DNA of 64,000 bases from Xanthostigma xanthostigma. Taxonomy: Eukaryota; Arthropoda; Insecta; Raphidioptera; Raphidiidae. The notes under the pieces are model-generated. The model ran no database searches and was not told the DNA's origin. It saw only the letters and a list, made by a program, of their open reading frames with translations. Positions 22,611-33,078 of the stretch are shown here, one piece after another. The position numbers were made by a program, and so were the translations under genes. Each line of letters begins with the position of its first letter. The first letter of the stretch is position 1. The stretch spans positions 44,547,201 to 44,611,200 of the forward strand of contig OY754470.1 in the NCBI GenBank assembly GCA_963575645.1, written 5' to 3'.

Positions 22611-23105
22611 CATATTCGCCCAACGTAAGTAGTTATTTATTCGGTTGATTTGTCCTGTGGGTAGCTATTCCTCCGAATAAATAGTGATAATTCAATTCAT
22701 CAAACATAATTATGTTTACTGCAAGTATAAATCTATTGTCTTACTCGAGGGTATAAATATTTATTCGCCTGATAAAATAATGCTGGCCGCCATATAGATC
22801 ATAGTACCTAACCTATAAACGTGGAGTAGTATATCTACAGTTTGCTCTTGTGAATTTATTTGTGTTGTTTACTAACCTTTTGTGAAGTGTACAGAAGTCA
22901 AACATTAAAGATAGTGGAAGTTATGGTTAGGATTATTATTTTGTGAAACTTTTTTTTCACGTTTACACTAACGCCATCGGTCGAATTTTTGGGTGAACGT
23001 CAAAATTGAAAATATTCAATTCAGAGATCAAGGAGTATAGTGCTGTGTAAATTTATTCTTTAACGAACTTTTCTACCTGATATTTTGCTTGGTGAATTGA
23101 AAGTA
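22611..23105 (+). repeat. Dispersed repeat, LTR-like, copy 1
   Basis: About 0.5 kb, strongly similar and in the same orientation as 39301-39785. Shared blocks include 'cgtaagtagttatttatt', 'cataattatgtttactgca', 'aaatatttattcgcctgata' and 'ctaacgccatcggtc'. TATAAA-type boxes upstream of 'tctacagtttgctcttg' look like an LTR promoter. No TG...CA ends, reverse transcriptase or duplication were found, so a solo-LTR reading is tentative. Confidence 0.55.
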
Positions 23106-25032
23106 AATGTTATTTTAACGAGTAAATTTATTCCAAGATTAGTAACTTCTATCTTTAATAGTGTTCAGTGAATATGGGCATAAGAGATATGGAAGGTGAA
23201 AGTTTTCAAAATTGGTTAATATAGATATAGCCCAATAAGAGAAAATGATAATTAAATGTTGAATACAGATATACAATTTTGAAAATTATGATCTATTCAC
23301 GATACAAAAGAGACAAATCTACTACCAGAACCGGAAGATGCAGTGACTAAAAGCATATATTTTCTTTTGGTACTTTTTTATGCCCAACTATAGGAGTTTT
23401 TTTGTGATTAAAGCCTCAGCTTAAGCTTTTATCAATACACAAATCAGCTAACTTTCAAACGTAAAAAATATTATAATACACTTACCTGAATATCTGAAAT
23501 TAATGTAACATACTTTACCTGTATATCTTACCTGTATATTTTACCTGTTATAATGTCATAATATGTATCTTTGTGCTAATGACTTCGAGTCGAAGCACCT
23601 TTTTTTTTTCTCTTTGTATATAATAAAAAAAAAAAAAAAAAAAAAAAAAACTTTCAAACGAAAAATAGATTTAAACAATTCCAAACCTCCTAGGTTTTAT
23701 CACGAGGAACGATGAAAGTCGCATCTATTAAATTGATTTTAATTTATTTCAATTGAAGTAATTTCTCTAGTATACACACTACACACACACAAACACATGC
23801 TCTTTGTATATAATCATCTGTGTCACTGTGTATGGCTAGGAAAATAAGAGCTCCCTTAATTATCGCTCCTTGTGTTTGAACGAAAGTCATAACGGAACAT
23901 TAATTCAGACTCTGTGAGTACAGCCCAAAAAAAAAAAAAACAAACAAACTAACAAACTCACTAATAACTAACAAACAAACAAATAAACAATCTCTCAGGC
24001 TAAACGCATATACCTGCTTCGTTCCGTCGCGGGTAAAAATAAGCATCGGTTCACGGTACTACGTATGTACTGAGAGCACAGAAGTGGAAGTATTAAGTGA
24101 TTATTTTTTAAAGCTACCAACAGCTAGGGTTATTTCAGCCTGGTACCAATTCAGATTTTAATTTATTGTTTATTAATATTAAATTGATAATCTTACCAAT
24201 TTTCGTGTTAGATCCTAGGAACTGGGGGCTTTTAATAGATGAGTCATAGAAATGCCACATTCGCGAAAGTTTTCCATTGCTATGAGTTTTACATCCAAAA
24301 CGCCTTTAATTCATGGTAAAAAAAATCACCAAACACCTAAAAAAATGATAGGCCTCGTGGGACGCCTGACAGATGTGACAAATCAAACCCATAAAGAAAT
24401 ACACAGCTCACACAAAGCAGCAACGCGGAGTCGAGATCGGCGGAATAGAGGGGGATATGACGGCATAAGGGAGCGTCATGCCGTTTACCTTCACGGCATG
24501 TTTTGCTGCCATTAAGGTGCGCCAATAGATGTTTCACGTCAAAAACAAGCACGACGACTTTTGATTCGTGGAGTGGGGGTAATTCTTGAAACTTACCAAA
24601 ACCCAAAGACACACTTATGACGTCAGTTATCGAGCGTCTAGAATAAATAAATTAAATTCGCCTTTCGATATGATCATTTACATATTTAACGTTGCAATAG
24701 AAGGTGCCATGAACTCTGTATTCATGCGTGACAGGGTTACAGGATTTACAGAGAGAATTATTGACTGCAGTAGTTAAGGAATGTTAATATAATTGTACAG
24801 TCTTTGCGACTTTAAAGATAACATAAAAGACCTACGTAGACGTAATCTTGTTAAGAAAGCTTTGAAATGATATTTTGTATGTTGCAATAGGGAAAAGAAG
24901 TAAATGAAGCTTTACCTAATCCGTTTTGTGTTTTGCAGACATTCGTACAGCAATTTGAAATGGAATTATTTCGTATTGTCTGTAGTTAATCCGAACCCCA
25001 GATATAGCTTAAATATGATGAACGTATTAGGG
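23106..25032. other. Non-coding; poly(A) and AAAC-rich low complexity
   Basis: Holds a run of about 26 A at 23625-23650, probably an old retroposon tail after 'gacttcgagtcgaagcacct', and a CAAA/TAAC simple repeat at 23930-23990. An 87-codon frame at 24252-24515 is not recognised. The region 24400-24500 is more GC-rich with a small CGGCAT inverted repeat. Confidence 0.35.
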
Positions 25033-25041
25033 ATTGCTAAA

Positions 25042-25274
25042 TAATAATAATAATAAAGCGTTTAACGTCCGTTTCTTGACTTTATATCATAACAGACGCC
25101 ATTCGCACCATAACTATTTTCCATCTATCAGATTTCCCGTTGTTTTCTACATTTATAAACTGCCTCTTAATTAATAGCAACGGGCGAATGAAGGGATTTT
25201 AGGACATTAGGATAAGGTAGGCAAAGCATAGGAGTTTGACAGGTAATCGGTCGTAATCTTGGAAATAATAAAGA
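25042..25274 (-). mobile_element. tRNA-derived SINE, 5'-truncated copy
   Basis: Reverse complement of the 3' half of the SINE at 31462-31881: (ATA)n tail, 'gcgtttaacgtccgtttctt', 'agacgccattcgcacc' and 'ggacattaggataaggta'. Flanked by ATTGCTAAA on both sides (25033-25041, 25275-25283), so it inserted already truncated. Confidence 0.75.
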
Positions 25275-25283
25275 ATTGCTAAA

Positions 25284-25693
25284 CAAAAATCTGTACAGAA
25301 GAAACTTGGAGATCAGAAACCTAGCATAATGTTCTACTTAAAAGGAAAGACAGACAGACAATAGTTAGATTTAATAATGTAATTTCAGATGAGTAAATGT
25401 CCATCTTTCGATCATGATGGCATGTACAGGACGGGTCTGTTTTTTGGTGTACTCAACCTCAACAATTAAATAATATATATAACTTTGAATGTTGTGCGCA
25501 GCTTCTAACAAATGAAATGATTGTGTAACCTTGACCTTGAGTCTTGATCAGTGATTGACGGACAATGATGATAATATTAATAACATGTCGGATTATTACA
25601 GCCTATTCAAATTTATGATCAGAAATTGGCGTTCTAAGTTCTGACCAGACTTGTAAAGTGTGTGAGTAAAAATATTTCAAAATACTTACAAAT
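25284..25693. other. Non-coding, no recognised feature
   Basis: Plain AT-rich spacer between two retroposons. Confidence 0.35.
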
Positions 25694-25707
25694 ACTTTTG
25701 TAGTAAA

Positions 25708-25895
25708 TCTTTGATTAACGTCTGAATAGAACTCTTCAAATAAATAAAATTGTCAACCAATTTTTCTCAGACCAATATATTGACAAAAAATAACAAATCA
25801 ATGTAACACAATATGACGTTTCGATTTGTTATTTTTTATTTTTTGTCAATATATTGGTCTGAGAAAAATTGGTCGACAATTTTATTTATTTAAAA
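25708..25895 (+). mobile_element. Fold-back retroposon with 14-bp target duplication
   Basis: A head 'tctttgattaacgtctgaat' is followed by a palindrome whose arms contain AAATAAAATTGTC(A/G)ACCAAT and CAGACCAATATATTGAC. The exact 14-bp duplication ACTTTTGTAGTAAA flanks it (25694-25707, 25896-25909). It is the same family as 29755-30063. A long irregular duplication fits target-primed insertion rather than a cut-and-paste transposon. Confidence 0.75.
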
Positions 25896-25962
25896 ACTTT
25901 TGTAGTAAAACACCAGTCTGTAAAACTTTATTCGAATCGATGGAAAGATGACTAGGTTATAA

Positions 25963-26671
25963 AGCGACCTACACATCTTGATACAAGCTGCGATGCAGGC
26001 ATCGAATCTATGTTTCATGAAACTTGCATCAGTTGCATAAACGCCTACTTAAATCTCAACCTATTGCGATGCCTGAATCGACTCCCATGTTCATGCAACA
26101 CAAGAACAGTAGGTTAAGTTTTTTTCTAGGTACCTAGTGCTTGACGAATAAAATGAGATACGTTTTGCCAACACCAGTTTTATTAGCAGTAGTTGGGGCA
26201 CTCTTTATACTCCATAAAAGAAAAAGGAAATCTAAAATGAAATGGTCAAAAAGATGGTTTATAGAAAGAAAACGTTATTCAAATGCTTTATTGGAAGAGC
26301 TAAAAGTACATTTGTATTCCAAAGTCACGTATGCAGATGATAAATGTTTATGAACTCTTCCCAAAATACACGATCACTTTCCATCATGGAATTTATACAC
26401 ACAAACAACAAAGTAACCTCTAAAATGGCGCGGGAAAATAAATTAATATCGTCTTGGCATCGACGCAATTCTACACACGCTGAAACTTGCATCGGCATCA
26501 CCGACTCGGCATCGTGGCTCGTCGACCAAAATGGGATTCCAGACTCTGCATCGCTGCAAGCCGCAACTGATGCCAAATACGTGATTCAGTACTACACACA
26601 CTGTTACTTGCATCATGAAACTTAAGAGTCGATGCCTGCATCGCAGCTTGTATCAAGGTGTGTAGGCCGCT
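25963..26671. mobile_element. PIF/Harbinger-like element, 709 bp, decayed
   Basis: Ends AGCG(A/G)CCTACACA(T/C)CTTG are inverted over about 44 bp, including GATGCAGGCATCGA. The flanking TAA (25960-25962, 26672-26674) is the PIF/Harbinger target duplication. The inside holds a damaged transposase start, listed separately. Confidence 0.85.
26141..26353 (+). pseudogene. Harbinger transposase N-terminal remnant
   Basis: A 70-codon frame inside the element above. After a hydrophobic start it reads KRKRKSKMKWSKRWFIERKR followed by YSNALLEELK. The basic run, the W-x-K-R-W block and the following LLxEL resemble the start of Harbinger-type nuclease proteins, which also begin with a basic run and an R-W-W-like block. 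It stops at 26351, far short of any DDE domain. Since the matrix element has kept its ends, this is a shortened, dead copy. Family placement is by motif and by the TAA duplication, not by search. Confidence 0.5.
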
Positions 26672-26674
26672 TAA

Positions 26675-27148
26675 GACTGTGACATACCACAGACGGACGT
26701 AACGAAATTATAAAGGTTCCGTTTTTTGCCATTTGATTGCGAAACCCGAAAAATGCTCCCCAAAACTCCTTAACATATATCCCACTATGATAACACCGGC
26801 TATTTGGGTTCCATATAAAATTGAACAGACTTTTTACCTTTGTGCGTTTTATTGGGGATTGGCAATAAGCTGATTCATTGCGGAAGTTGGTTGATAAAAT
26901 GATTGCGGGGGTCCATTAAATGGATGTAGAGTTAAAACCACAAGTGATTGTGCAAAACAATCGTGACATCATAACAGCGGGAACTCTTCGTTCCGCGTCG
27001 CTTCGTGACTTCGATTTAAATATGTAATATTATAATCCAAAGGAAAAATATGTGTGTCGCGACAGTCGGAGGAAGTGGAACTTCTTATTCAATGCTCGAA
27101 AGCTATGTATATGTAAAAATGAGGTAACTTGAAGCAGGCGGTCAAGAC
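26675..27148. other. Non-coding, old repeat traces
   Basis: Contains 'aaaggttccgttttttgcca', typical of lepidopteran SINE/LINE tails, but no ends could be set. Confidence 0.3.
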
Positions 27149-27149
27149 T

Positions 27150-27470
27150 AAAAAAAACCGGCCAAGTGCGAGTCGGACTCGCCCACCGAGGGTTCCGTAC
27201 AAACTTGTAGGTTGCTACGTAAATAGTTCATCCATCACGGGAATCGAGTCTCGAAGATTTTTCCCTTGTCTCCATACATCAACAAACGTTGCGGCCAGTT
27301 TACCAACCAAGCGTGTAATTAGAATGAGTTCAGATGGACTACTGAACTGTATTGTAACTCGTGGCTATATCCGACAGTCTAGTTGTCGTACCGTGTTGTA
27401 TGCGAGAGTTTTCATATTGTGCTGTATAAACGCACCGGTAGCGGACGCTTGATAAGTGGTGTACTTCTGT
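27150..27470 (+). mobile_element. Lepidopteran 'ccggccaagtgcgagtcgga' repeat
   Basis: Starts AAAAACCGGCCAAGTGCGAG and TCGGACTCGCCCACCGAGGG, followed by TTCCGTACAAA, a repeat type very common in Lepidoptera. The following 300 bp match, in reverse, 30890-31215. The 107-codon frame over it is mirrored by frames in the other copy, but both are explained by shared repeat sequence. Confidence 0.65.
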
Positions 27471-29130
27471 AGAAAATGCTCAATAAATGAGATTTCACTG
27501 TACTGCATTATAATAAATTCATAGGCTATGCGACACCCACTTTGCCTATTGTCTTTCCAAATAAAACTTCCTATAATAAATCGCGACCTTTTTTCTTGTA
27601 TCGGAGGCTTTTATGCACAAGTTTATTCGCGCCGCAGCGGCAATTAGATAATCAACAACACACGGTTTGTAACAATGTTTTGTATAAATAAAAGGGCGCG
27701 CCCCCATTGTTGCACAACTGGAAACAACAACACTCTTAACAAGCAACTCTTTTCTGGAGGTTATCAGTGCTGTTCGTCAACTAGGGAAACAATCAACTTT
27801 TTAGAAATGCTCACTAAAGGCCTCAGTTGTCTATATATTATATGCTCAATGGAGGTGGGCACATGAAAAACGTAATATAGATGGCAGCAGGTATATAGCT
27901 ACCTAAGTTATGATTGGTTTTTATAGGAAAACGTGCTTTTTTTCCTTCTGAGAGCATGCAAACACTTCTTTTTCAGTTCCAAATCCTTTGAAAATACAAA
28001 ACCTTTTATAATTTGAACATCGATAAACACAACACATCGGCATTGTCAACAATTTATTATTTTAAATAAACTTATTTTGAACACAGTACTATGAATGGTC
28101 CACAAATCGAGGTGGTTATATAGCTGGCGCCTCTAGCGATCAAGTTTGGCAATGCGCATCCTCATTGCAGAAAACATCGTCAGAAAATCTTATTTGACAA
28201 TTTGACAATGACCATTCATATTTCTCCATTATGAAAAGCATTAAAGGAACTTTAAAACGATTTTGCTCGAAAAATAATTGATCGAGTGAAAACGAGTATT
28301 TAGCATCGTTTTTTTTTTTTTTGTACAGTTTCTACTTCAAAACAATTGCTTTTGTACACATTTTGATAAAAATTTAGCTTGAAAAGCGATCGTTGTCTAT
28401 GTAGATCAATCATTTGTTATTGTGTGAAAACAATCTAATGTTCTATCTAGTGAGGATTTTAGACATCTGACAATTGATATCAATGAGCTTATCAAAAACA
28501 AGAGACCTCAGGTGTCTGGATCTCCTAGCTCAAGATAATTTACCCTTTTTTATTACCTTTATGTATGAAAACCAATTTGAACTAAATAAATAAAGATTTT
28601 AATTTAGTATATGTTTCAGTTTTTAATTTAGAGTATAAATGGCCCTTTAGAAAAATCAGTCTGAAACCCCTGTTCTAGATGACAGGAAGTTTGAATACAT
28701 TAGACTGCTCCCGATGTATGGCAATTGTAATTATATGACCACAATCTAATATTAATTATATTATGATCAAAACAAATTTTTTGACAATCTGCACTAACAC
28801 TAGAGATGTTTGGGCCCGAAATCGTTCTTCACAGAATCTTTTCTACTACTTATCTACACTGTGTTCTTTTTTTAAATATTGATTAAACAAAGGAAAACAG
28901 TAAGCAGTAGTTTGTTTTACGAACGGCACTGAAACAGTTGATGGAAGTTTGTCGGTAGCTTGGCGCTCGGCCACGCCTAGCCCGCCGGAGAGCTTTTATC
29001 TATCGCGCTGGCGACCTTCACCCGACCTGCAGTATTGTGTCTGCCGTATGTACATTCGACCTTACACAGCCATCGTGTTCCTCCTATGTAATGTACCCAT
29101 TATACGTGCACTCTCGTCTGCATCATTTAT
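27471..29130. other. Non-coding; GC-rich patch at about 28950-29040
   Basis: Mostly AT-rich. 28950-29040 is a GC-rich island ('ggccacgcctagcccgccgg') followed by GCCGTATGT, a weak donor-like site. It could be a non-coding exon or promoter, or the remains of a repeat. Frames here are short and unconvincing. Confidence 0.3.
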
Positions 29131-29445
29131 TTAAGGAGGTTGATGCGTTACAGTCCCAATCAAAAGTAAGTCGAATTCTGAATCGGAACTTTTTCAGAAT
29201 AAATTTTTATAAAAAGTTTATAAGTCAATGATACGAGTACCAATAAATTATTGCCATAAAGGCATAAATAAATCATTTTTTTTTTAATTATTAAGGAGGT
29301 TGATGCGTTTCAGTCCCAATCAAAAGTAAGTCGAATTCTAAATGGGAACTTTTCCATAATAAATTTTTACAAAAGCTTATAAGTCGATGATACCAATAAG
29401 TTATTGTCATAATGGCATAAATCAATCTTTTTTTAAATATTAATT
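29131..29445. repeat. Tandem duplication of the transposon left end, 160-bp unit
   Basis: TTAAGGAGGTTGATGCGTT at 29131 and again at 29291. The units are about 90% alike and share 'cagtcccaatcaaaagtaag'. Either end duplication or insertion of a second copy into the first could have made this. Confidence 0.8.
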
Positions 29446-29754
29446 AATTATTACAGTATTTTACTTAATGGACTAACTTTTGAATTTTTTGTAAAAAGTT
29501 AGGTTAGAAAAAATAAATTTATGTAATTATCTGTATTTTACATAAGTATTTTTGCAGTAAATAATTAAAAAAAGAAATTAGAAGTATTAAAAATTAAAAT
29601 TAAATCATTAAAAAGTTGAAAATTCAGTTAAAATTGTCAAGAATAAAAGTCCATAATCGAAAACTGCTAAGGTTTAATAATTTTTTGCATTGATTAAAAG
29701 TCTCTTAATTAAAATGGAAAAAACATTAAAATATTTGTAAGACATCGATGCTTT

Positions 29755-30063
29755 TCAATAAATAAAATTATCGACCAATTTTTCAGACAATATATTAACA
29801 AAAAATATAAAATTAATACATTAACGTTTCAATCCGGATTTGGACCTTCTTCAGAATTGATCTAAAAAATATAAAAATAATTAATATTAGATTTTAAATA
29901 TTAATTATTTTTATATTTTTTAGATCAATTCTGAAGAAGGTCCAAATCCGGATTGAAACGTTAATCTATTAATTTTATATTTTTTGTTAATATATTGTCT
30001 GAAAAATTGGTCGATAATTTTATTTATTGAAGAGTTCTAATCAGACGTTAATCAAAGATTTGA
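29755..30063 (-). mobile_element. Fold-back retroposon with hammerhead-like cores, 13-bp target duplication
   Basis: Flanked by ACATCGATGCTTT on both sides (29742-29754, 30064-30076). Read in reverse it has the same head as 25708-25895 (ATCTTTGATTAACGTCTG) and then a near-perfect palindrome. Each arm holds CTGAAGAAGGTCCAAATC followed by CGGATTGAAACG (29931-29960 on +, 29826-29854 on -). CUGANGA-stem II-GAAA is the hammerhead ribozyme core, here with GGUCC/GGAUU pairing by G-U wobbles. Such cores are known in Penelope-like elements. Confidence 0.7.
29931..29960 (+). ncRNA. Hammerhead-ribozyme-like core
   Basis: CTGAAGA, a 5-bp stem GGTCC/GGATT with a short loop, then GAAACG match the catalytic core layout of a hammerhead. 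Helix I could form from the flanking GATCAATT if a complementary copy is present; helix III would be short or absent. Activity is not shown by the sequence alone. Confidence 0.4.
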
Positions 30064-30114
30064 ACATCGATGCTTTACTCAGTTAGTTTTCGGAACAGCT
30101 GACATTATTCGTTA

Positions 30115-30324
30115 CAGTATAATCTCACTAATCTGGCACTTCGATAGATCGGCACGTCCAATAATCCGGCACCCTCCGCCCACAATTAAGGATTATTTTT
30201 CTATATAAAATACTTTATTTTATTCATTACCTATGTTTTTTTCACTATAATCCAGTAATCCGAACATTCCAATAATCCGGAACCCTCCGGTTTTTAATAA
30301 TGCCGGATCAGTGAGATTACACTG
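30115..30324. mobile_element. pogo/Tigger-like MITE, 210 bp
   Basis: Ends CAGTATAATCTCACTAATCT / AGTGAGATTACACTG, flanked by TA (30113-30114, 30325-30326). CCGGCA/TGCCGG and AATCCGG blocks are typical of Tigger-like ends. Interior A/T-rich without a frame. Nested in the TTAA element. Confidence 0.85.
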
Positions 30325-30654
30325 TATTTGCAAAAAATTAAAAAGTATCGTATGCATGCTAGGTTGACATAATATTTTCTATAAGACTACATGTAAACTT
30401 TTTTTTAATTTTTAACTTTATAAATCTAATGATTTTGGATTTTTTACAGACAATTTTGTCATAAAAAAATCTATTAAAAAACTTTATTTCAGATTTTTTT
30501 CATTATCTTCGTTTAACGCCTCAACCTCCTTAAGCGATGTTGCTTATTTTACAGCTCTGTTTTCAATTCAGACAGATCTCTATTAATAACGACTGATTCA
30601 ATTAAGCGTCCTGTAACAACACCGTCTTTGTACACAAAGTGTCTAGGGATAGTT

Positions 30655-31240
30655 AACTTGTCACGTTTGTTAGGGTTCCGCACCTCAAAAGCAACCCTTA
30701 TAGGATCACTTTGTTGTCCGTCTGTCTGTCTGTCAAGACTCTTGGGAATCAAAACCTAGAATCATTAAATTTGGCAAGATGCAATGTCTTATAGCACAAG
30801 TAAAGGGAAAAATCCGAAAACCGTAAATTTGTAGTTAAATCACAAAAAAATGTTTTTAAACCGCAACAACATGCTGTGCACGTACACAATAACAGTTCTA
30901 ATATAAAACAAGCGTCCGTTACCGGTGCGTTTATACAACACAGTATGAGAACTTTTGCATACAACACGGTACGACAACTAGGCTATCAGATATAGCGACG
31001 AGGTACAATACAGTTCAGTAGTCCATCTGAACTCATTACAATTACACGCTTAGTTGGGGAAAACTGCAGATCGCGACGTTTGTTGATGTATGGGGACAAC
31101 AGTTTTCCAACGACTAAGCGGGAAACATCTTCGAGACTCGATTCCCGTGATGGATAAACTATTTGCATACCTTTTGTACGGAATCGTAGGTGCGCAAGTC
31201 CGTCTCGCACTTGGTCGGGTTTTTTTTTACTGTGGGTATA
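30655..31240 (-). mobile_element. Lepidopteran 'ccggccaagtgcgag' repeat, longer copy
   Basis: Antisense relative of 27150-27470. It runs from 'acccgaccaagtgcgagacg' (complement of the right end) to 'ttagggttccgcacctcaaa' and a CTGT microsatellite at 30718-30734. The extra 230 bp at the left end are absent from the other copy. Frames on the - strand (30749-30967, 30986-31210) are repeat-derived. Confidence 0.65.
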
Positions 31241-31461
31241 ATCTAATATTCTACATGACAGGGAGTTTGACTAAGTACGACATTTGGACTGTTGCTGCGT
31301 GTATAAAAACTAACTATGTGATCACAAGTTGAGGTCATTGTCAAACCAGTTTTTTTGACAAAGCTTTCTGCAATCCAGCATTAGTCGTAACTCGTACACC
31401 TTATGAAAAGAAATTGACGTAGCCTCCTGTAAGTTAATTAATTTTTATTGTAATTGAACAC

Positions 31462-31881
31462 ACCGAGCGTGGCGACATAGTGCTGAGAGTACTAGGCTCG
31501 CATTCAGGAGGTATCGGGCTCGAATCCCGGCGGCGGCAGATGTGGCTGGAACTTTTCCTGCTGCCTCTCGCCGAGAAACGGTAATTCCTGTACCGGCCAT
31601 CTTGTTGAGATTTTCCATGCTTTTCCTCAATAATTCCAGATAAATATCGAGATGGTTCCTTATTCAAGGCCATGGCCGTTTACCTGTCAAACTCCTATGC
31701 TCAAAATTTGCCTACCTTATCCTAATGTCCTAAAATTCTTTCATTCATTGTTATTAAGTGGAAGTTGAAAAAATGTAAAAAAATAACGGGAAGTGTGATA
31801 GATGGAAAATAGTAATGGTGCGAATGGCGTCTGTTATGACGTAAAGTCGAGAAACGGACGTTAAACGCATTATTATTATTG
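31462..31881 (+). mobile_element. Full-length tRNA-derived SINE, 420 bp
   Basis: A tRNA-like head has a box A-like TGGCGACATAGTGC and a box B-like GGCTCGAATCCCGGC, followed by a tRNA-unrelated body and an (ATT)n tail. A perfect 17-bp duplication TTATTGTAATTGAACAC flanks it (31445-31461, 31882-31898), the mark of LINE-driven insertion. Relatives at 25042 and 62364 are antisense. Intact promoter boxes and duplication suggest a young copy. Confidence 0.85.
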
Positions 31882-31898
31882 TTATTGTAATTGAACAC

Positions 31899-32520
31899 TT
31901 TTCATTAATCTCTTGCGCATTTATTTCGACATTGGCTCGAAAAATATGTTTCTCTGTGTATGGACTGTTAAGATTTGACGTGTACAGTGAAATGAATTAA
32001 TGTGCAGAGTCACGCCATTGTCTTGACAAACGCATTTGTTTTAAGTTTTTATTGTGCCCACTCGACTACTAGAAAGTGTCCACTACACTTATTTTTTTCT
32101 CTTTTATATTGTGCCCATCTGGTGGTGCGTTGAATCATACTCGATTAAACTGACTATGAAATTTCTTTAATATCACAATCATATAACTTTTATTATCGTA
32201 AAGAAGTTAGTATTGTGTATTAATATTTTGTTCAATACATTAAATATTGTACGTTTATGCGAATAAAATTTTAAATTCATTTTAAAGTTCATATTTTGTG
32301 AATTTTCGGGTGAATAATAACAAATTATAGCAGGAAGAATTTTTACTTCAGTCGTGTCGTCTAAGGCGCACTCGTTTTTTTTATTCTCTCTATTGCATTG
32401 AAACTAGAAGCTTGAATTTTTTGGTAAGATTATGGGGTCCGTAGACTTGAGAATTTTATACTTCTAGTCATTCCTGAGAAAGATGGTCTTGGTAGAGGGA
32501 CAACACAATGATCCATTTTT
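31899..32520. other. Non-coding, no recognised feature
   Basis: AT-rich spacer with no visible repeat ends or exon-like segments. Confidence 0.35.
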
Positions 32521-33078
32521 TACACGCTTTATATTAACTTCACTTGTAAGTTTGTATGTATGTTTGTTTGTTTGTAACCTTCGTTTGGAATACAGCAAGT
32601 GGTTTATTACTGTAGTATAATATGCCAGCACTGTAACTACAGTGGTTAGCCGTGCGGTCTAAGGCACGGGTCTTCGCTGACGTCAACTCTCGGAATCACG
32701 GGTCGTGGGTTCTAATCCCGTCCATTACGAAAAAAAAATTTTTTTTTGGCAAATTTTTGACAATAAATCGAACTAAAAAGTGGCAAATAAATATGGTTTA
32801 AAAAAACACAAGAACACGCTTTAATCGACCTAAAAAGTAAAAATTATTTTTTTTAAAAATAAGCTTAAAACAATAATGAATAAAAAATACTGGTATTATT
32901 GTGAAAAAAGCGTGGGGCGCTCGATGTACGAAAATATGGAACAAAGCGCCCCACGCTTTTTTCACAATAATACTAGTATTTTTTATTCATTATTGTTTTA
33001 AGCTTATTTAAAAAAAATATATTTTTTAATTTTTAGTTTAATATAAAGCGTGTTTTTTAGTTTTTTTTAAACTATATT
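32521..33078 (+). mobile_element. tRNA-like, hairpin-bearing dispersed repeat, copy 1
   Basis: Begins TACACGCTTTATATTAACTT and ends AATATAAAGCGTGT, so its ends are inverted. Between lie a GTATGTATGTTTG simple repeat, a tRNA-like part (box A-like GTGGTTAGCCGTGCGG, box B-like GGGTTCTAATCCCG, 32639-32727), an A/T-rich stretch and a hairpin of about 58-bp arms (32866-33000) with GCGTGGGGCGCTCG at its tip. A second copy lies at 52330-53467. The type II-like (Leu/Ser) tRNA resemblance is partial; it is not a working tRNA. Confidence 0.7.

Larger units (their letters stand above)
29135..30529. mobile_element. TTAA-flanked composite transposon
   Basis: Ends GGAGGTTGATGCGTT / AACGCCTCAACCTCC, bounded on both sides by TTAA (29131-29134, 30530-30533), the target of piggyBac and Kolobok elements. 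The left end is duplicated in tandem (next entry). Inside sit a fold-back retroposon (29755-30063) and a pogo-like MITE (30115-30324), both inserted later. No transposase frame. Confidence 0.65.

Noticed and set aside
24943-25044. Exon-like segment after TTTTGCAG at about 24943
   Set aside because: The frame compatible with the 6585 donor meets a stop after six codons; another frame is open for 34 codons but runs into a SINE tail.
27129-27452. 107-codon + frame similar to - strand frames at 30749-31210
   Set aside because: The similarity is explained by two copies of one dispersed repeat; frames are interrupted differently in the two copies.
32639-32727. Functional tRNA gene (Leu/Ser-like)
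   Set aside because: Present as part of a longer dispersed repeat, acceptor stem does not close, and an identical copy lies at 53022; treated as a tRNA-derived repeat.
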